25,473 nt of DNA from positions 1 to 25,473 of the IMG/VR virus record IMGVR_UViG_3300028823_000342, one strand, 5' to 3'. Below, piece after piece: positions 13,481 through 20,700 of this stretch. The notes below the pieces were generated by a model. That model did not search any database. It was not told the DNA's origin and saw only the letters and a list, made by a program, of their open reading frames with translations. Each line of letters opens with the position of its first letter. The first letter of the stretch is position 1. A program made the position numbers and the translations under genes. Origin of the DNA: a virus.

Positions 13481-13932
13481 ATGAATTAATTTATTTAACT
13501 AGGATTGGAATTACTCTTTTCTTAGGATTAATTATAGGATTAGAAAGAGAACAAGCTGATAAACCTGCAGGATTAAGAACCATATTATCTATTATGTTAG
13601 GAGCTTGTTTAGCTGTAATTACAACAATAGAATGGGATAGAATAGGAATACAAAATCAATTTGATTCTGTAAGAATAATAGCCTATTATTTAGTAGCTAT
13701 CGGTTTTGTAGGTGGTGGGATTATTGGAAGAAAACAAGGTAAAATCGAAGGTATTACTACAGCTTCTTTATTACTTCCTATATCTATGATAGGATTTTTA
13801 TGTGGAATGGAAAAATATGTATTAGCTATAACGACCACTTTAGTACTTTATTTTGTTTTGAAATTAAAACATTTAAGATTTAAAATACAATTATTTAAAA
13901 AGAAACGGAGAAAATATCATGGAAAAAAATAA
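13477..13932 (+). CDS. MgtC/SapB family membrane protein
   Basis: This is a 151-residue protein with four to five helices. The family signature is clear: LIIGLEREQADKPAGLRT (about residues 18-35), LGACLA, DSVRIIAYYLVAIGFVGGGII (about 63-83) and GITTASLLLPISMIGFLCGM (about 92-111). MgtC proteins support survival in low magnesium and inside host cells, and in Salmonella MgtC inhibits the F1Fo ATP synthase. The cytoplasmic ACT-like C-terminal domain of full-length MgtC is absent; only a basic tail follows. In a phage it might affect Mg2+ or energy state of the infected cell, but that is speculation. The start overlaps the previous gene as ATGA. Confidence 0.85.
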   Translation: MNELIYLTRIGITLFLGLIIGLEREQADKPAGLRTILSIMLGACLAVITTIEWDRIGIQNQFDSVRIIAYYLVAIGFVGGGIIGRKQGKIEGITTASLLLPISMIGFLCGMEKYVLAITTTLVLYFVLKLKHLRFKIQLFKKKRRKYHGKK

Positions 13933-14131
13933 GGATATTAAAATAGTTCCTCATCATTACGAGAAAAAATGTTATTTTTGTGATGGTTATGGATATAAAA
14001 TAAAAAAAATTCCTAAAAAAAAGTCTAAAATTATAACATGTATGAGGTGCGAGGGAACAGGAAAATATATTCAAACTTTTTATTATATATTTTATAAAGG
14101 ACAATGTTTTGGTGTCGATACTTTAAAATAA
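13919..14131 (+). CDS. DnaJ-type zinc-finger (CxxCxGxG) protein without J domain
   Basis: This is a 70-residue protein with CGGAG (13905-13909) inside the end of the MgtC gene. CYFCDGYG (residues 18-25) and CMRCEGTG (about 41-48) are two CxxCxGxG units, together one zinc site of the DnaJ cysteine-rich region. There is no J domain or client-binding domain. Single-pair proteins of this type occur in phages and plastids and may bind unfolded proteins or nucleic acids; the role is not established here. Confidence 0.7.
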   Translation: MEKNKDIKIVPHHYEKKCYFCDGYGYKIKKIPKKKSKIITCMRCEGTGKYIQTFYYIFYKGQCFGVDTLK

Positions 14132-14142
14132 GGAGATAAATA

Positions 14143-15999
14143 ATGTATAAAGAAGTTATTTTAGATTATATTTTTGATTATTTAAAATTAAAAGGTATTC
14201 CATATAAAAAATCAGGTAAAGTAATAATGCTTAATTGTCCTTATTGTAAAAACGAAGAAAAAACAGCTACAATTATCCCAAATACTTCTATAATTAATTG
14301 TTTTGAGTGTGAGAAAAAATATAATTTAATAGATTTAGTTAAAAAAATAGAATCTGAAAAATTAACTTTTTCAGAAGAAGAAATATTACAATATTTAAAA
14401 GAATTATTTGATATAAACGTGGTTACAGAAAAAGAAGAAAAGGAAATAGAAAAACTTTTAGATTATTATATTAAAGAAAGATTTAATTTAGTACCAATAG
14501 CCAAAAATGCTAAAAATCCAGTAGAAAAAGATTGGACTAATCAAGACCATCGTAATAAAGAAGAATGGAAAAATTGGTTAAATAATGGATTAAATATTGG
14601 AGTAAAAACAGGTAAAAGAAGCAACATAACTGTTATAGATATAGACACTAAAGAAATACCAAATTTATTAAAAAATGTAAATACTCTTATTCAAGAAACT
14701 AAAAAAGGTTATCATTATTTTTTCCAATATGAAGAAGATTTGCCTAAATGTAGAATTGATGAATTAAATATTGATATAGAAAATGATGGAGGACAAGTAG
14801 TTATAACTCCTAGCATAGTTGAAAATGTAAAAAGAAAATTTAATAATTTATCTTTTCCTATAATAAAAATGTCTCCTGAAATAAAAACATTTTTAAAAGA
14901 AAAAACTACAGTTCCTCGTAAAACAAGAAGTGAATTAGTTAAAGAAGATATTCAATCAGAAGATTTTAATTTACAACTTTTAAAAGAAGGAAGTAGGAAT
15001 GATAGTTTAATTAGATTAGGAGGATTATTTAGAAAAGAATTAAGTCTTAATCAAACTTATTATGTATTGAATATTTTAAACAAACATGCTTGCGAAAAAC
15101 CTTTAGAAGATAGAGAAATAAGAGGAATGATAAATTCATTAGACAAATATATTGATGATGACGAACAAGACATAGCCCATAAAATTTTAGAATATTTAAG
15201 ATTGATTGAAAGTGCTACAAAAACAGATATAGAAATTGTTATAACAGGAAATCAAGCTAAAGGAGAATTAAAGAAAAGAATCGATAAGATTATTAATTCT
15301 TTAATTAAAGAACAATATATTGGTAGGAGAGGCAGATATTATCATTTAATTAAAAAAGCCGATTGGAAAGAAAATTTAATAAGTGTAGGAAATCCAATAA
15401 ATTTTAAAATGCCTTATTTTCATGATGTCGGAATATTTAATTGGGGAGACCTCATATTAATTGGAAGTAAAGCAAAATACGGTAAAACTCATATTAGTAT
15501 GAATATTGTTCAAAAATTAGTTAAACAAGGAATTAAACCATATTATATTTCATTAGAAACTGGAAGTAGATTTACTAAAATAGCTTTACAATTAGGGTTA
15601 AAAGAAGGAGATTTTAAGTGGGATTTTTGTGCTGACCCTACTAAAATAGAATTAGAAAAAAATGCTGTTACAATTATAGATTGGCTATTAGTTATAGATA
15701 AAGCTAAAACAGATTTAGTATTTAGACATTTTATTGAACAATTAGATAAAAATAAAGGATTATTAATTATATTTCAACAATTAAAACACGATGGTAGTTG
15801 GTTTGCTCCTAATATGTGTAAACAATTTCCTTCTTTAGCTACGAGATATTTATATGAAAATGAAGGAGACGGAACTTACGGAAAATTTACCATCGAAGAA
15901 GTAAGAGAACCAACCCAATATGGAAAAAAAACATTTGAACTTCCTTGTATTTACGATTGGCAAAGTAAAGAATTAAAAAGATTAGATGAAAAGGAATAA
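14143..15999 (+). CDS. Primase-helicase: zinc ribbon, PrimPol and RecA-like ATPase in one protein
   Basis: This is a 618-residue protein with AAGGAGA at 14130-14136. Domains in order: a zinc ribbon (CPYC, Cys32/35; CFEC, Cys53/56) as in DNA primases; a bifunctional primase/polymerase (PrimPol) domain at about 105-245 with IGVKTGKRSNITVIDID (Asp166, Asp168), KGYHYF (His191) and DGGQVVITPS; a primase C-terminal helical unit at about 280-335 (KEGSRNDSLIRLGG, KPLEDREIRGMI); a winged-helix-like segment at about 345-400; and a RecA-like ATPase at about 430-600 with Walker A GSKAKYGKT (441-449) and IIFQQ (542-546). It should prime and unwind at the fork. The ATPase part is closer to RepA/DnaB-type than to T7 gp4 by eye, but this is not tested. 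It opens the replication operon. Confidence 0.85.
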   Translation: MYKEVILDYIFDYLKLKGIPYKKSGKVIMLNCPYCKNEEKTATIIPNTSIINCFECEKKYNLIDLVKKIESEKLTFSEEEILQYLKELFDINVVTEKEEKEIEKLLDYYIKERFNLVPIAKNAKNPVEKDWTNQDHRNKEEWKNWLNNGLNIGVKTGKRSNITVIDIDTKEIPNLLKNVNTLIQETKKGYHYFFQYEEDLPKCRIDELNIDIENDGGQVVITPSIVENVKRKFNNLSFPIIKMSPEIKTFLKEKTTVPRKTRSELVKEDIQSEDFNLQLLKEGSRNDSLIRLGGLFRKELSLNQTYYVLNILNKHACEKPLEDREIRGMINSLDKYIDDDEQDIAHKILEYLRLIESATKTDIEIVITGNQAKGELKKRIDKIINSLIKEQYIGRRGRYYHLIKKADWKENLISVGNPINFKMPYFHDVGIFNWGDLILIGSKAKYGKTHISMNIVQKLVKQGIKPYYISLETGSRFTKIALQLGLKEGDFKWDFCADPTKIELEKNAVTIIDWLLVIDKAKTDLVFRHFIEQLDKNKGLLIIFQQLKHDGSWFAPNMCKQFPSLATRYLYENEGDGTYGKFTIEEVREPTQYGKKTFELPCIYDWQSKELKRLDEKE

Positions 16000-16000
16000 A

Positions 16001-16585
16001 ATGAATAAAATTATTTTAAATATTAAAGAATTAGAAAAGATATTTGGATATAAAATATTAAAAAATGTAATTTCTTTAGGATTAGATACAGCAACAAAAA
16101 CTGGATATGCAATTGCTATAACTAATGACAAAGAAGTAAATATTAGTATTGGATTTATCAATATAGATGTATCTGGAATTGAAGACAAATATGAAAGAAA
16201 TAAAATAAGATATGAAGCGGTTTTTAATAATTTAAAAGGATTAATTAAATCTGAATATATAGTAATTATAGAAAATGTTTATTTCGGAAGAAATCCTAAT
16301 ACTTTAATTGTCCTAAGTCGAATAGGTGCAATAGCTTGGACATTAGCTAAATTAAAAGAATGTAAAGTAATTAAATGGAGAACAGCTAATCAAGCAAGAA
16401 GTCTTTTGGGAATAAAAGGAAATGTAAAAAAACCTATCGTTATGGAAATGATAAATAATATATTAGGAACTGAAATTAAAAATGATGATGAAGTAGATGC
16501 TATTGTTTTAGCCTTAAACGGAATTATGTTAAAAGAACCAAAAATTACTATTAAGAAAAAGAAAAAAAGAAAGAGGAGAAAATAA
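16001..16585 (+). CDS. RuvC-like Holliday junction resolvase
   Basis: I use ATG 16001, 5 nt after AAGGA (15991-15995); the frame is open upstream to 15986 inside the primase-helicase gene. The 194-residue product has the RNase H-fold acidic residues of RuvC-type nucleases: Asp29 (LGLDTATKTGYA), Glu91 (IIENVYFG) and the C-terminal NDDEVDAIVLAL (Asp163, Asp166), with the linking basic segment WRTANQARSLLG. It should cut branched DNA at recombination junctions. The tail is a Lys/Arg run. TAATG-coupled to recA, which supports a recombination role. Confidence 0.85.
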   Translation: MNKIILNIKELEKIFGYKILKNVISLGLDTATKTGYAIAITNDKEVNISIGFINIDVSGIEDKYERNKIRYEAVFNNLKGLIKSEYIVIIENVYFGRNPNTLIVLSRIGAIAWTLAKLKECKVIKWRTANQARSLLGIKGNVKKPIVMEMINNILGTEIKNDDEVDAIVLALNGIMLKEPKITIKKKKKRKRRK

Positions 16586-17544
16586 TGTCAAAAAAATTAA
16601 ATAAATTATTAAGAAGTTTAGAAAAAGATTTTAAAATTAAAAGAGCTTCTGAATTAAAACAAGAAGAAATATTGAGAACAGGATTATATGCTCTTGATTA
16701 TGTCCTTGATGGAGGAATCTCACAATGTGAAGGTGGACATAGAATAGAATTTTTTGGAGCTGAAAGTTCAGGGAAATCTACATTTGCTTTACATATTATT
16801 AAAAAATATCAAGAATTAGGAAAAACTTGTGTATTATTAGATTCCGAAAATTCTTATGATAAAAGTTGGGGAGAAATAATTGGAGTTAATAATGATGAAT
16901 TATTAATAATAACTCCAGAATATCAAGAAGATGCAGGAGACGCTTTAGTTAAATTAATTCCAGAAGTAGATTTAATAGTAATTGATAGTATAGTTGGATT
17001 AATACCAAAAGAAGAAATTGAACGTTCTACTGATGAACCTACTATGGCTCTTCAAGCAAGAATAAATGCTTTAATTACTCGTAAAATATACAAATCTTTA
17101 TCTGGAAGAAATACTACCATTATATTTATTAATCAATTAAGAGAAAAAGTAGGGGTTATGTATGGTAGTCCTTATACAACTGGTGGTGGTAGAGCATTAA
17201 AACATTTATATACTACCAGAATAGAATTTAGAGCTGGAAAACCTATAGATATTGGAAATGGAGATAAAAAAGAAAGAATTGGCATAGAACTTAATTTACA
17301 TTGTGTAAAAAATAAAAAAGGAAGACCTTATCACAAAGCTGTAGTAGATTTTTATTTTAATGGTTATATAGATAATAAAAAGAGTTTATTCTTTTCTGCG
17401 GTTAAATATGGAATAATTAAAAGAGCTGGAGCTTGGTATGAATATAAAAAATTAAAAGAATGTGGACAAGATAAATTAATAGAAAAACTTAAAGATAAAG
17501 ATTGGTTAGAAATGGAAGAAGAAATATGGAAAAGATTAAAGTAA
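16585..17544 (+). CDS. recA: RecA-family recombinase
   Basis: This is a 319-residue protein behind AGAGGAGA (16572-16579). RecA/UvsX core motifs: Walker A GAESSGKST (residues 58-66), Walker B LIVIDS (130-135), L1-L2 region with EPTMALQAR (151-159) and INQLREKVGVMYG (182-194), then TTGGGRALK (198-206). It forms the strand-exchange filament in recombination-dependent replication and repair. It is shorter than host RecA (about 350 aa) and its C-terminal part is reduced, so I take it for a phage version rather than a captured host gene. Coupled to ruvC-like by TAATG; the next small gene overlaps its end by 19 nt. Confidence 0.92.
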   Translation: MSKKLNKLLRSLEKDFKIKRASELKQEEILRTGLYALDYVLDGGISQCEGGHRIEFFGAESSGKSTFALHIIKKYQELGKTCVLLDSENSYDKSWGEIIGVNNDELLIITPEYQEDAGDALVKLIPEVDLIVIDSIVGLIPKEEIERSTDEPTMALQARINALITRKIYKSLSGRNTTIIFINQLREKVGVMYGSPYTTGGGRALKHLYTTRIEFRAGKPIDIGNGDKKERIGIELNLHCVKNKKGRPYHKAVVDFYFNGYIDNKKSLFFSAVKYGIIKRAGAWYEYKKLKECGQDKLIEKLKDKDWLEMEEEIWKRLK

Positions 17545-17786
17545 AAAAATTATATTGTGGATTTGTTTCTGTAAGAGATTATATTATTAAAAAATGTTTA
17601 AAAGAACAAAAAGGAATAATATTAAAATTTGAAGATAAAATTATGACAATTCCATATAATAAATTAAAAGTATTTCAACTACATAAAAGAAAATTTAAAA
17701 GTAAATTTAACAATAAAGAATATGAATTAGTAGATTTTAAATTTATTCCTGATAATATAAAAACAAAACAAATAAAATTATTCTAA
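17526..17786 (+). CDS. Small basic protein with a C-terminal clamp-binding-like motif
   Basis: This 86-residue protein starts at ATG 17526 inside the end of recA, behind GGAAGAAG (17514-17521). It opens with KLYCGFVSVRDYIIKKCL and contains a beta-rich middle (GIILKFEDKIMTIP) and a basic loop. I have an impression of a conserved phage family but cannot name it. The last five residues are QIKLF, matching the termini of the polymerase (QFKLW) and of the protein at the left window edge (QFKLF). An interaction with a sliding clamp is inferred. Confidence 0.65.
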   Translation: MEKIKVKKLYCGFVSVRDYIIKKCLKEQKGIILKFEDKIMTIPYNKLKVFQLHKRKFKSKFNNKEYELVDFKFIPDNIKTKQIKLF

Positions 17787-17969
17787 TGAAACAAGATAAA
17801 AAAATTATTATATAAATGGAAACGAGGGAATTATACGATAGGAGAAGTAATTGACCTTGCAGAATCATATCTTTTAATAGCAAAAACAAGATTAGAATAT
17901 TGTAAACACAAATCTAATTTAGATAAAGTAAATAAATTTTTAATAGATATTAGAAGGAAATATTGGTAA
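17786..17969 (+). pseudogene. Small ORF interrupted by a one-base shift at an A7 tract
   Basis: ATG 17786 (TAATG-coupled to the gene before) reads MKQDKKIII and stops at 17813-17815. Another frame is open from 17790 to TAA 17967-17969, which overlaps the start of dnaX (TAATG), but has no start codon of its own. The two frames join if one A is removed from the A7 run at 17798-17804, giving a continuous protein of about 60 residues: MKQDKKLLYKWKRGNYT, then EVIDLAESYLLIAKTRLEYCK and a C-terminal IRRKYW. Coupling at both ends suggests that the joined frame is the real gene. Sequencing error, mutation or slippage at the A tract would each explain it. Function unknown. Confidence 0.6.
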
Positions 17970-18982
17970 TGAATAAAAAAGATTTATCCATAAAATATCG
18001 CCCTTTTAAATGGGAAGAAATCGTAGGTCAAGATAAAGTTATTTCGATACTTAAAGACCAAGTAATTACAGGCAGTTTTTCTAATGCTTACATATTTGCT
18101 GGTAAAAGTGGAATAGGAAAAACTACTATAGCAAGACTTTTTTATCTTGCTATTAATTGTGAAAAGAAAGAAATAAATCCTTGTTTAGAATGTATTCCTT
18201 GTAAAAATGTTAAGTTTTCATTAATAGAAGTAGACGGTGCTACTAATAGGGGTATTGATAATGTAAGAGAATTACAAAAAAATATGTATTATAAAAGATT
18301 TGGAACATATACTTGTATATTAGTAGATGAGTGTCACATGTTATCAATACCCGCTTGGAATGCTTTATTAAAATCTATTGAAGAACCTCCTGAACATGTT
18401 ATTTGGATTTTTTGTACGACAGAATTGCATAAAATACCAAAAACTATAAAAACGAGATGTCAAATATATAGACTTAATCCTATTAGATGGACAGACATTC
18501 ATAAAAGAATAAAACAAATTGCAAAGAAAGAGAATATACAATTATCAGATAATACATTATGGGAAATAGCCCAAAATGCAGATAATAATATTAGACAAGC
18601 TATCCATCTATTAGAAAAATATGCTTTATCTGGAGAAGTAGATTCTATTGAAAAAATATCCAATTTTTTAGAATCTTTAGAAAAAATGGACATTAAAGAA
18701 CTTTGGAAAATATTTGACAGTTGGAATGAAAACTATGATAGTATTGAACATTTTATTAATACTTTAAAATATGATTTAATGAACTGTCTTAAATTAAAAT
18801 TAGGATTAAAAGTAAATGCTTCTCCATATAAAATTAAAAAATATCAAGAAGTTAATATTTCAAAAGAAAAATTAGAAAAAGCATTTAATACAATTATAGA
18901 AATAGAACAAAAAATTAAAGGAGTTTATGATTATAATTCTTTATTTTTAAAAGGATTATTAGAATTAAAGGAGGAACAATGA
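17969..18982 (+). CDS. dnaX: DNA polymerase III gamma/tau-like clamp-loader ATPase
   Basis: I use ATG 17969 (TAATG overlap, AAGGAA at 17954-17959) rather than the in-frame TTG at 17963. The 337-residue product has the bacterial DnaX layout: KYRPFKWEEIVGQ (residues 9-21), Walker A GKSGIGKTT (45-53), a zinc module (Cys64, Cys72, Cys75, Cys78), Walker B VDECH (119-123), NALLKSIEEPP (131-141) and the sensor/arginine-finger TRC (162-164; SRC in most). Domain III follows; the tau extension is lacking. It loads a sliding clamp. The zinc module ties it to bacterial DnaX rather than T4 gp44. Pairing with a family B polymerase is notable. Ancillary loader subunits and the clamp are not in the window. 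Confidence 0.9.
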   Translation: MNKKDLSIKYRPFKWEEIVGQDKVISILKDQVITGSFSNAYIFAGKSGIGKTTIARLFYLAINCEKKEINPCLECIPCKNVKFSLIEVDGATNRGIDNVRELQKNMYYKRFGTYTCILVDECHMLSIPAWNALLKSIEEPPEHVIWIFCTTELHKIPKTIKTRCQIYRLNPIRWTDIHKRIKQIAKKENIQLSDNTLWEIAQNADNNIRQAIHLLEKYALSGEVDSIEKISNFLESLEKMDIKELWKIFDSWNENYDSIEHFINTLKYDLMNCLKLKLGLKVNASPYKIKKYQEVNISKEKLEKAFNTIIEIEQKIKGVYDYNSLFLKGLLELKEEQ

Positions 18983-19182
18983 GAGACCCTAAACGTATAA
19001 AAAGAATATTAAAATTAATTGAAAAAATTTGGAAGCATTATCCTGATTTAAGATTATGTCAATTAATAGGGAATTGTTTTGAACCAATGGATTTATATCA
19101 TGTTGAAGATGATATATTGGAAAATTTTAAAAATAGAAAATCTATTTCAATCAGAAGAAACTTTAGAAGAAGTTTTAAATGA
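18979..19182 (+). CDS. Small phage protein resembling DUF1040/YihD
   Basis: This is a 67-residue protein with a strong AAAGGAGGAA (18968-18977), overlapping dnaX by 4 nt. MRDPKRIKRILKLIEKIWKHYPDLRL followed by LYHVEDDILE is a pattern I recall from small phage proteins likened to DUF1040 (YihD). Similarity ends at about residue 49; the remaining basic residues are encoded where the next gene already runs in another frame. Function unknown. Confidence 0.65.
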   Translation: MRDPKRIKRILKLIEKIWKHYPDLRLCQLIGNCFEPMDLYHVEDDILENFKNRKSISIRRNFRRSFK

Positions 19183-19561
19183 ATGTAAAGATTCAATTGA
19201 CAAAGTAGATTATTATTCTAATTTATTAAAAACAAATGTAATAGATAATGCTGAAGAAGTTAAAAAAGCTTTAAATGAACTAACTGGAATTTATATGGAT
19301 TTAAAAACAATTTTGTTGGTAGCAAATACCGAAAAGAAAAATAGAGAAATTAGATATTATGACCAGTTAAGAATCGATATAGAAAATGAGGGAAGAAAAT
19401 TTGTATCAGCTCCTGCAGAAAAAGAAGCTAGTACTCACGTTGCTAAATATCGAAGAATTAGAAATATAATACAAGCTTATGTAGATGTAAGTGAAAAAGC
19501 TATCTCTACTTGTCAAAGTATACTTAAATATATGGGAGAAGAAATTAAATTACAAAAATAA
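19109..19561 (+). CDS. Helical phage protein, possible recombination mediator
   Basis: This is a helical protein of about 150 residues. The start is uncertain: the frame has TTG 19079, ATG 19100 and ATG 19109, none with a good Shine-Dalgarno and all overlapping the preceding gene by 74 nt or more. The conserved-looking part begins near ETLEEVLNECKDS and includes EKKNREIRYYDQLR, GRKFVSAPAEKEAS, YRRIRNIIQAY and AISTCQSILKYM. The all-helical layout with an internal conserved segment and a late I.T.QS.LKY helix recalls T4 UvsY, and the gene lies near recA, but that is structural analogy by eye. Could instead be another replication accessory protein. Confidence 0.65.
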   Translation: MIYWKILKIENLFQSEETLEEVLNECKDSIDKVDYYSNLLKTNVIDNAEEVKKALNELTGIYMDLKTILLVANTEKKNREIRYYDQLRIDIENEGRKFVSAPAEKEASTHVAKYRRIRNIIQAYVDVSEKAISTCQSILKYMGEEIKLQK

Positions 19562-19570
19562 GGAGAAATA

Positions 19571-19765
19571 ATGTACGTTTGTATTTCTTGCATTAAAAAA
19601 GAATTAGTAAGAAAAGGAATTAAACCTTTTGATTATCATAAATTTTATGTAATTGTTTTAAATTCAAAGACTTGTGAAAGATGTGGAGCTAAAGAAGTAA
19701 AAGTAGATTGGATTAAAGATAAAGGAGAAGAAGATGATACAAGAAAAAAGAAAACAAAAATGTGA
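19571..19765 (+). CDS. Zinc-knuckle microprotein
   Basis: This is a 64-residue protein behind AAGGAGA (19560-19566). CISC (Cys4, Cys7) and CERC (Cys35, Cys38) with a spacer of about 27 residues form a zinc ribbon; the end is acidic then basic. It overlaps the next zinc protein by 32 nt; this gene's 3' end contains the AAAGGAGAAG used by that gene. Function unknown. Confidence 0.65.
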   Translation: MYVCISCIKKELVRKGIKPFDYHKFYVIVLNSKTCERCGAKEVKVDWIKDKGEEDDTRKKKTKM

Positions 19766-19874
19766 TATGTGTGGTAAAATAGGTGTTCTTTATACTGTTC
19801 GTATAACTAAAGAAGATAAAGAAAAATGGTGTAAAGAATGTATTGAAGAAGAAGAAAATTGGAATAAAAAATGA
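19734..19874 (+). CDS. Zinc-knuckle microprotein
   Basis: This is a 46-residue protein starting at ATG 19734 after AAAGGAGAAG (19721-19730). CDMCGK (Cys10, Cys13) and WCKEC (Cys33, Cys36) form a classic minimal zinc ribbon, with an acidic C-terminus. The stop overlaps the next start (ATGA). It makes a tandem with the zinc-ribbon gene before it. Confidence 0.65.
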   Translation: MIQEKRKQKCDMCGKIGVLYTVRITKEDKEKWCKECIEEEENWNKK

Positions 19875-20359
19875 AAGAATTTATTATAATGATAGGTAAT
19901 ATAGGAACTGGAAAAAGTACTTATATTAAAAAATTAATTAAAAAAAGATATGTAGTTATATCTAGAGATAAATTAAGATATATGATAGGCAACGGAAAAT
20001 ATATTTTTAATTTAAAATTAGAACCTGCAATATGGAAAGCTGAATTAAAAATTATCGAAGAATTTATGAAATTAGGAGTAAATATTATTGTAGATGAAGT
20101 CGGAGTTTCAGAATCTCAAAGAAGAAGATATTTTCCTTTAACAAAAAAATATGGATATAAAAACATAGCTATTATAATGCCAAAATTATCTATGAAAGAA
20201 TGTGTAGATAGACGAATGAATAATCCTCATCAACAATACGATAGAAAATTATGGGAGACAATTTGGATTAAATTTAATAATTTATACACTCGACCTTCTA
20301 AAAAAGAAGGATTTAATAAAATAATTCAAATAAAAAGAAATCAAATAGGATTAAAATGA
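19871..20359 (+). CDS. Polynucleotide-kinase-like P-loop protein
   Basis: This is a 162-residue P-loop NTPase. Walker A GNIGTGKST (residues 9-17), then VVISRDKLR (Asp33, Arg36) and, after a VDEVG strand (Asp75), MKECVDRR (Arg114, Arg115) in the lid. This is the order seen in the kinase domain of T4 polynucleotide kinase and related AAA_33 kinases, where the Asp/Arg pair binds the 5'-OH substrate. There is no phosphatase domain. It is coupled by ATGA at both ends, downstream to a nucleotidyltransferase, so end processing of nucleic acid is plausible; a nucleoside or other small-molecule kinase remains possible. Confidence 0.8.
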   Translation: MKEFIIMIGNIGTGKSTYIKKLIKKRYVVISRDKLRYMIGNGKYIFNLKLEPAIWKAELKIIEEFMKLGVNIIVDEVGVSESQRRRYFPLTKKYGYKNIAIIMPKLSMKECVDRRMNNPHQQYDRKLWETIWIKFNNLYTRPSKKEGFNKIIQIKRNQIGLK

Positions 20360-20700
20360 AACAAATTAAAATGGAAATTTATTTATTTGGTAGTTTGGCG
20401 AAAAGAGGATTATTTATTAAGAGAAATATTAATGATATAGACATTCTTTTAAAAATAAATAAAAAACCAATTAAATATTATCCTAAATATTTTTGTAATT
20501 TATATTATAAAAAATCTCCAATTTTGACAAAAATATATAAAAAATTTATACTATTATTGGATTTAGGAATAGATTTATTTTTTACATCAGATAATAAACA
20601 TTTTTTTCAATTATTAAAAAACGGTTATATATGCTTTTGGGGAGATATACTTCAAATTAAAAATAAAATTAAAATAAATGAAACTTCTAAATATATATAA
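20356..20700 (+). CDS. Minimal nucleotidyltransferase (pol-beta superfamily)
   Basis: This is a 114-residue protein with FGSLAKRG (Gly12, Ser13), NDIDILL (Asp27, Asp29) and a later GIDLFF (Asp73), the three carboxylates and GS motif of the pol-beta/MNT nucleotidyltransferase fold. Such minimal proteins transfer NMP groups, for example to antitoxins/toxins, tRNA or small molecules. There is no HEPN partner next to it, so an MNT-HEPN toxin-antitoxin pair is not supported. It follows the kinase by ATGA and its last 23 nt overlap the polymerase gene. Confidence 0.75.
   Translation: MKQIKMEIYLFGSLAKRGLFIKRNINDIDILLKINKKPIKYYPKYFCNLYYKKSPILTKIYKKFILLLDLGIDLFFTSDNKHFFQLLKNGYICFWGDILQIKNKIKINETSKYI

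Noticed and set aside
17963-17971. TTG start for dnaX, and similar TTG starts at 19079 and 22947
   Set aside because: At dnaX and at 22962, ATG codons just downstream have better ribosome-binding-site spacing. At 19079 the TTG would lengthen an already long overlap.
20356-20700. MNT-type antitoxin of a toxin-antitoxin pair
   Set aside because: No HEPN-domain partner adjoins it; its neighbours are a kinase and the DNA polymerase.
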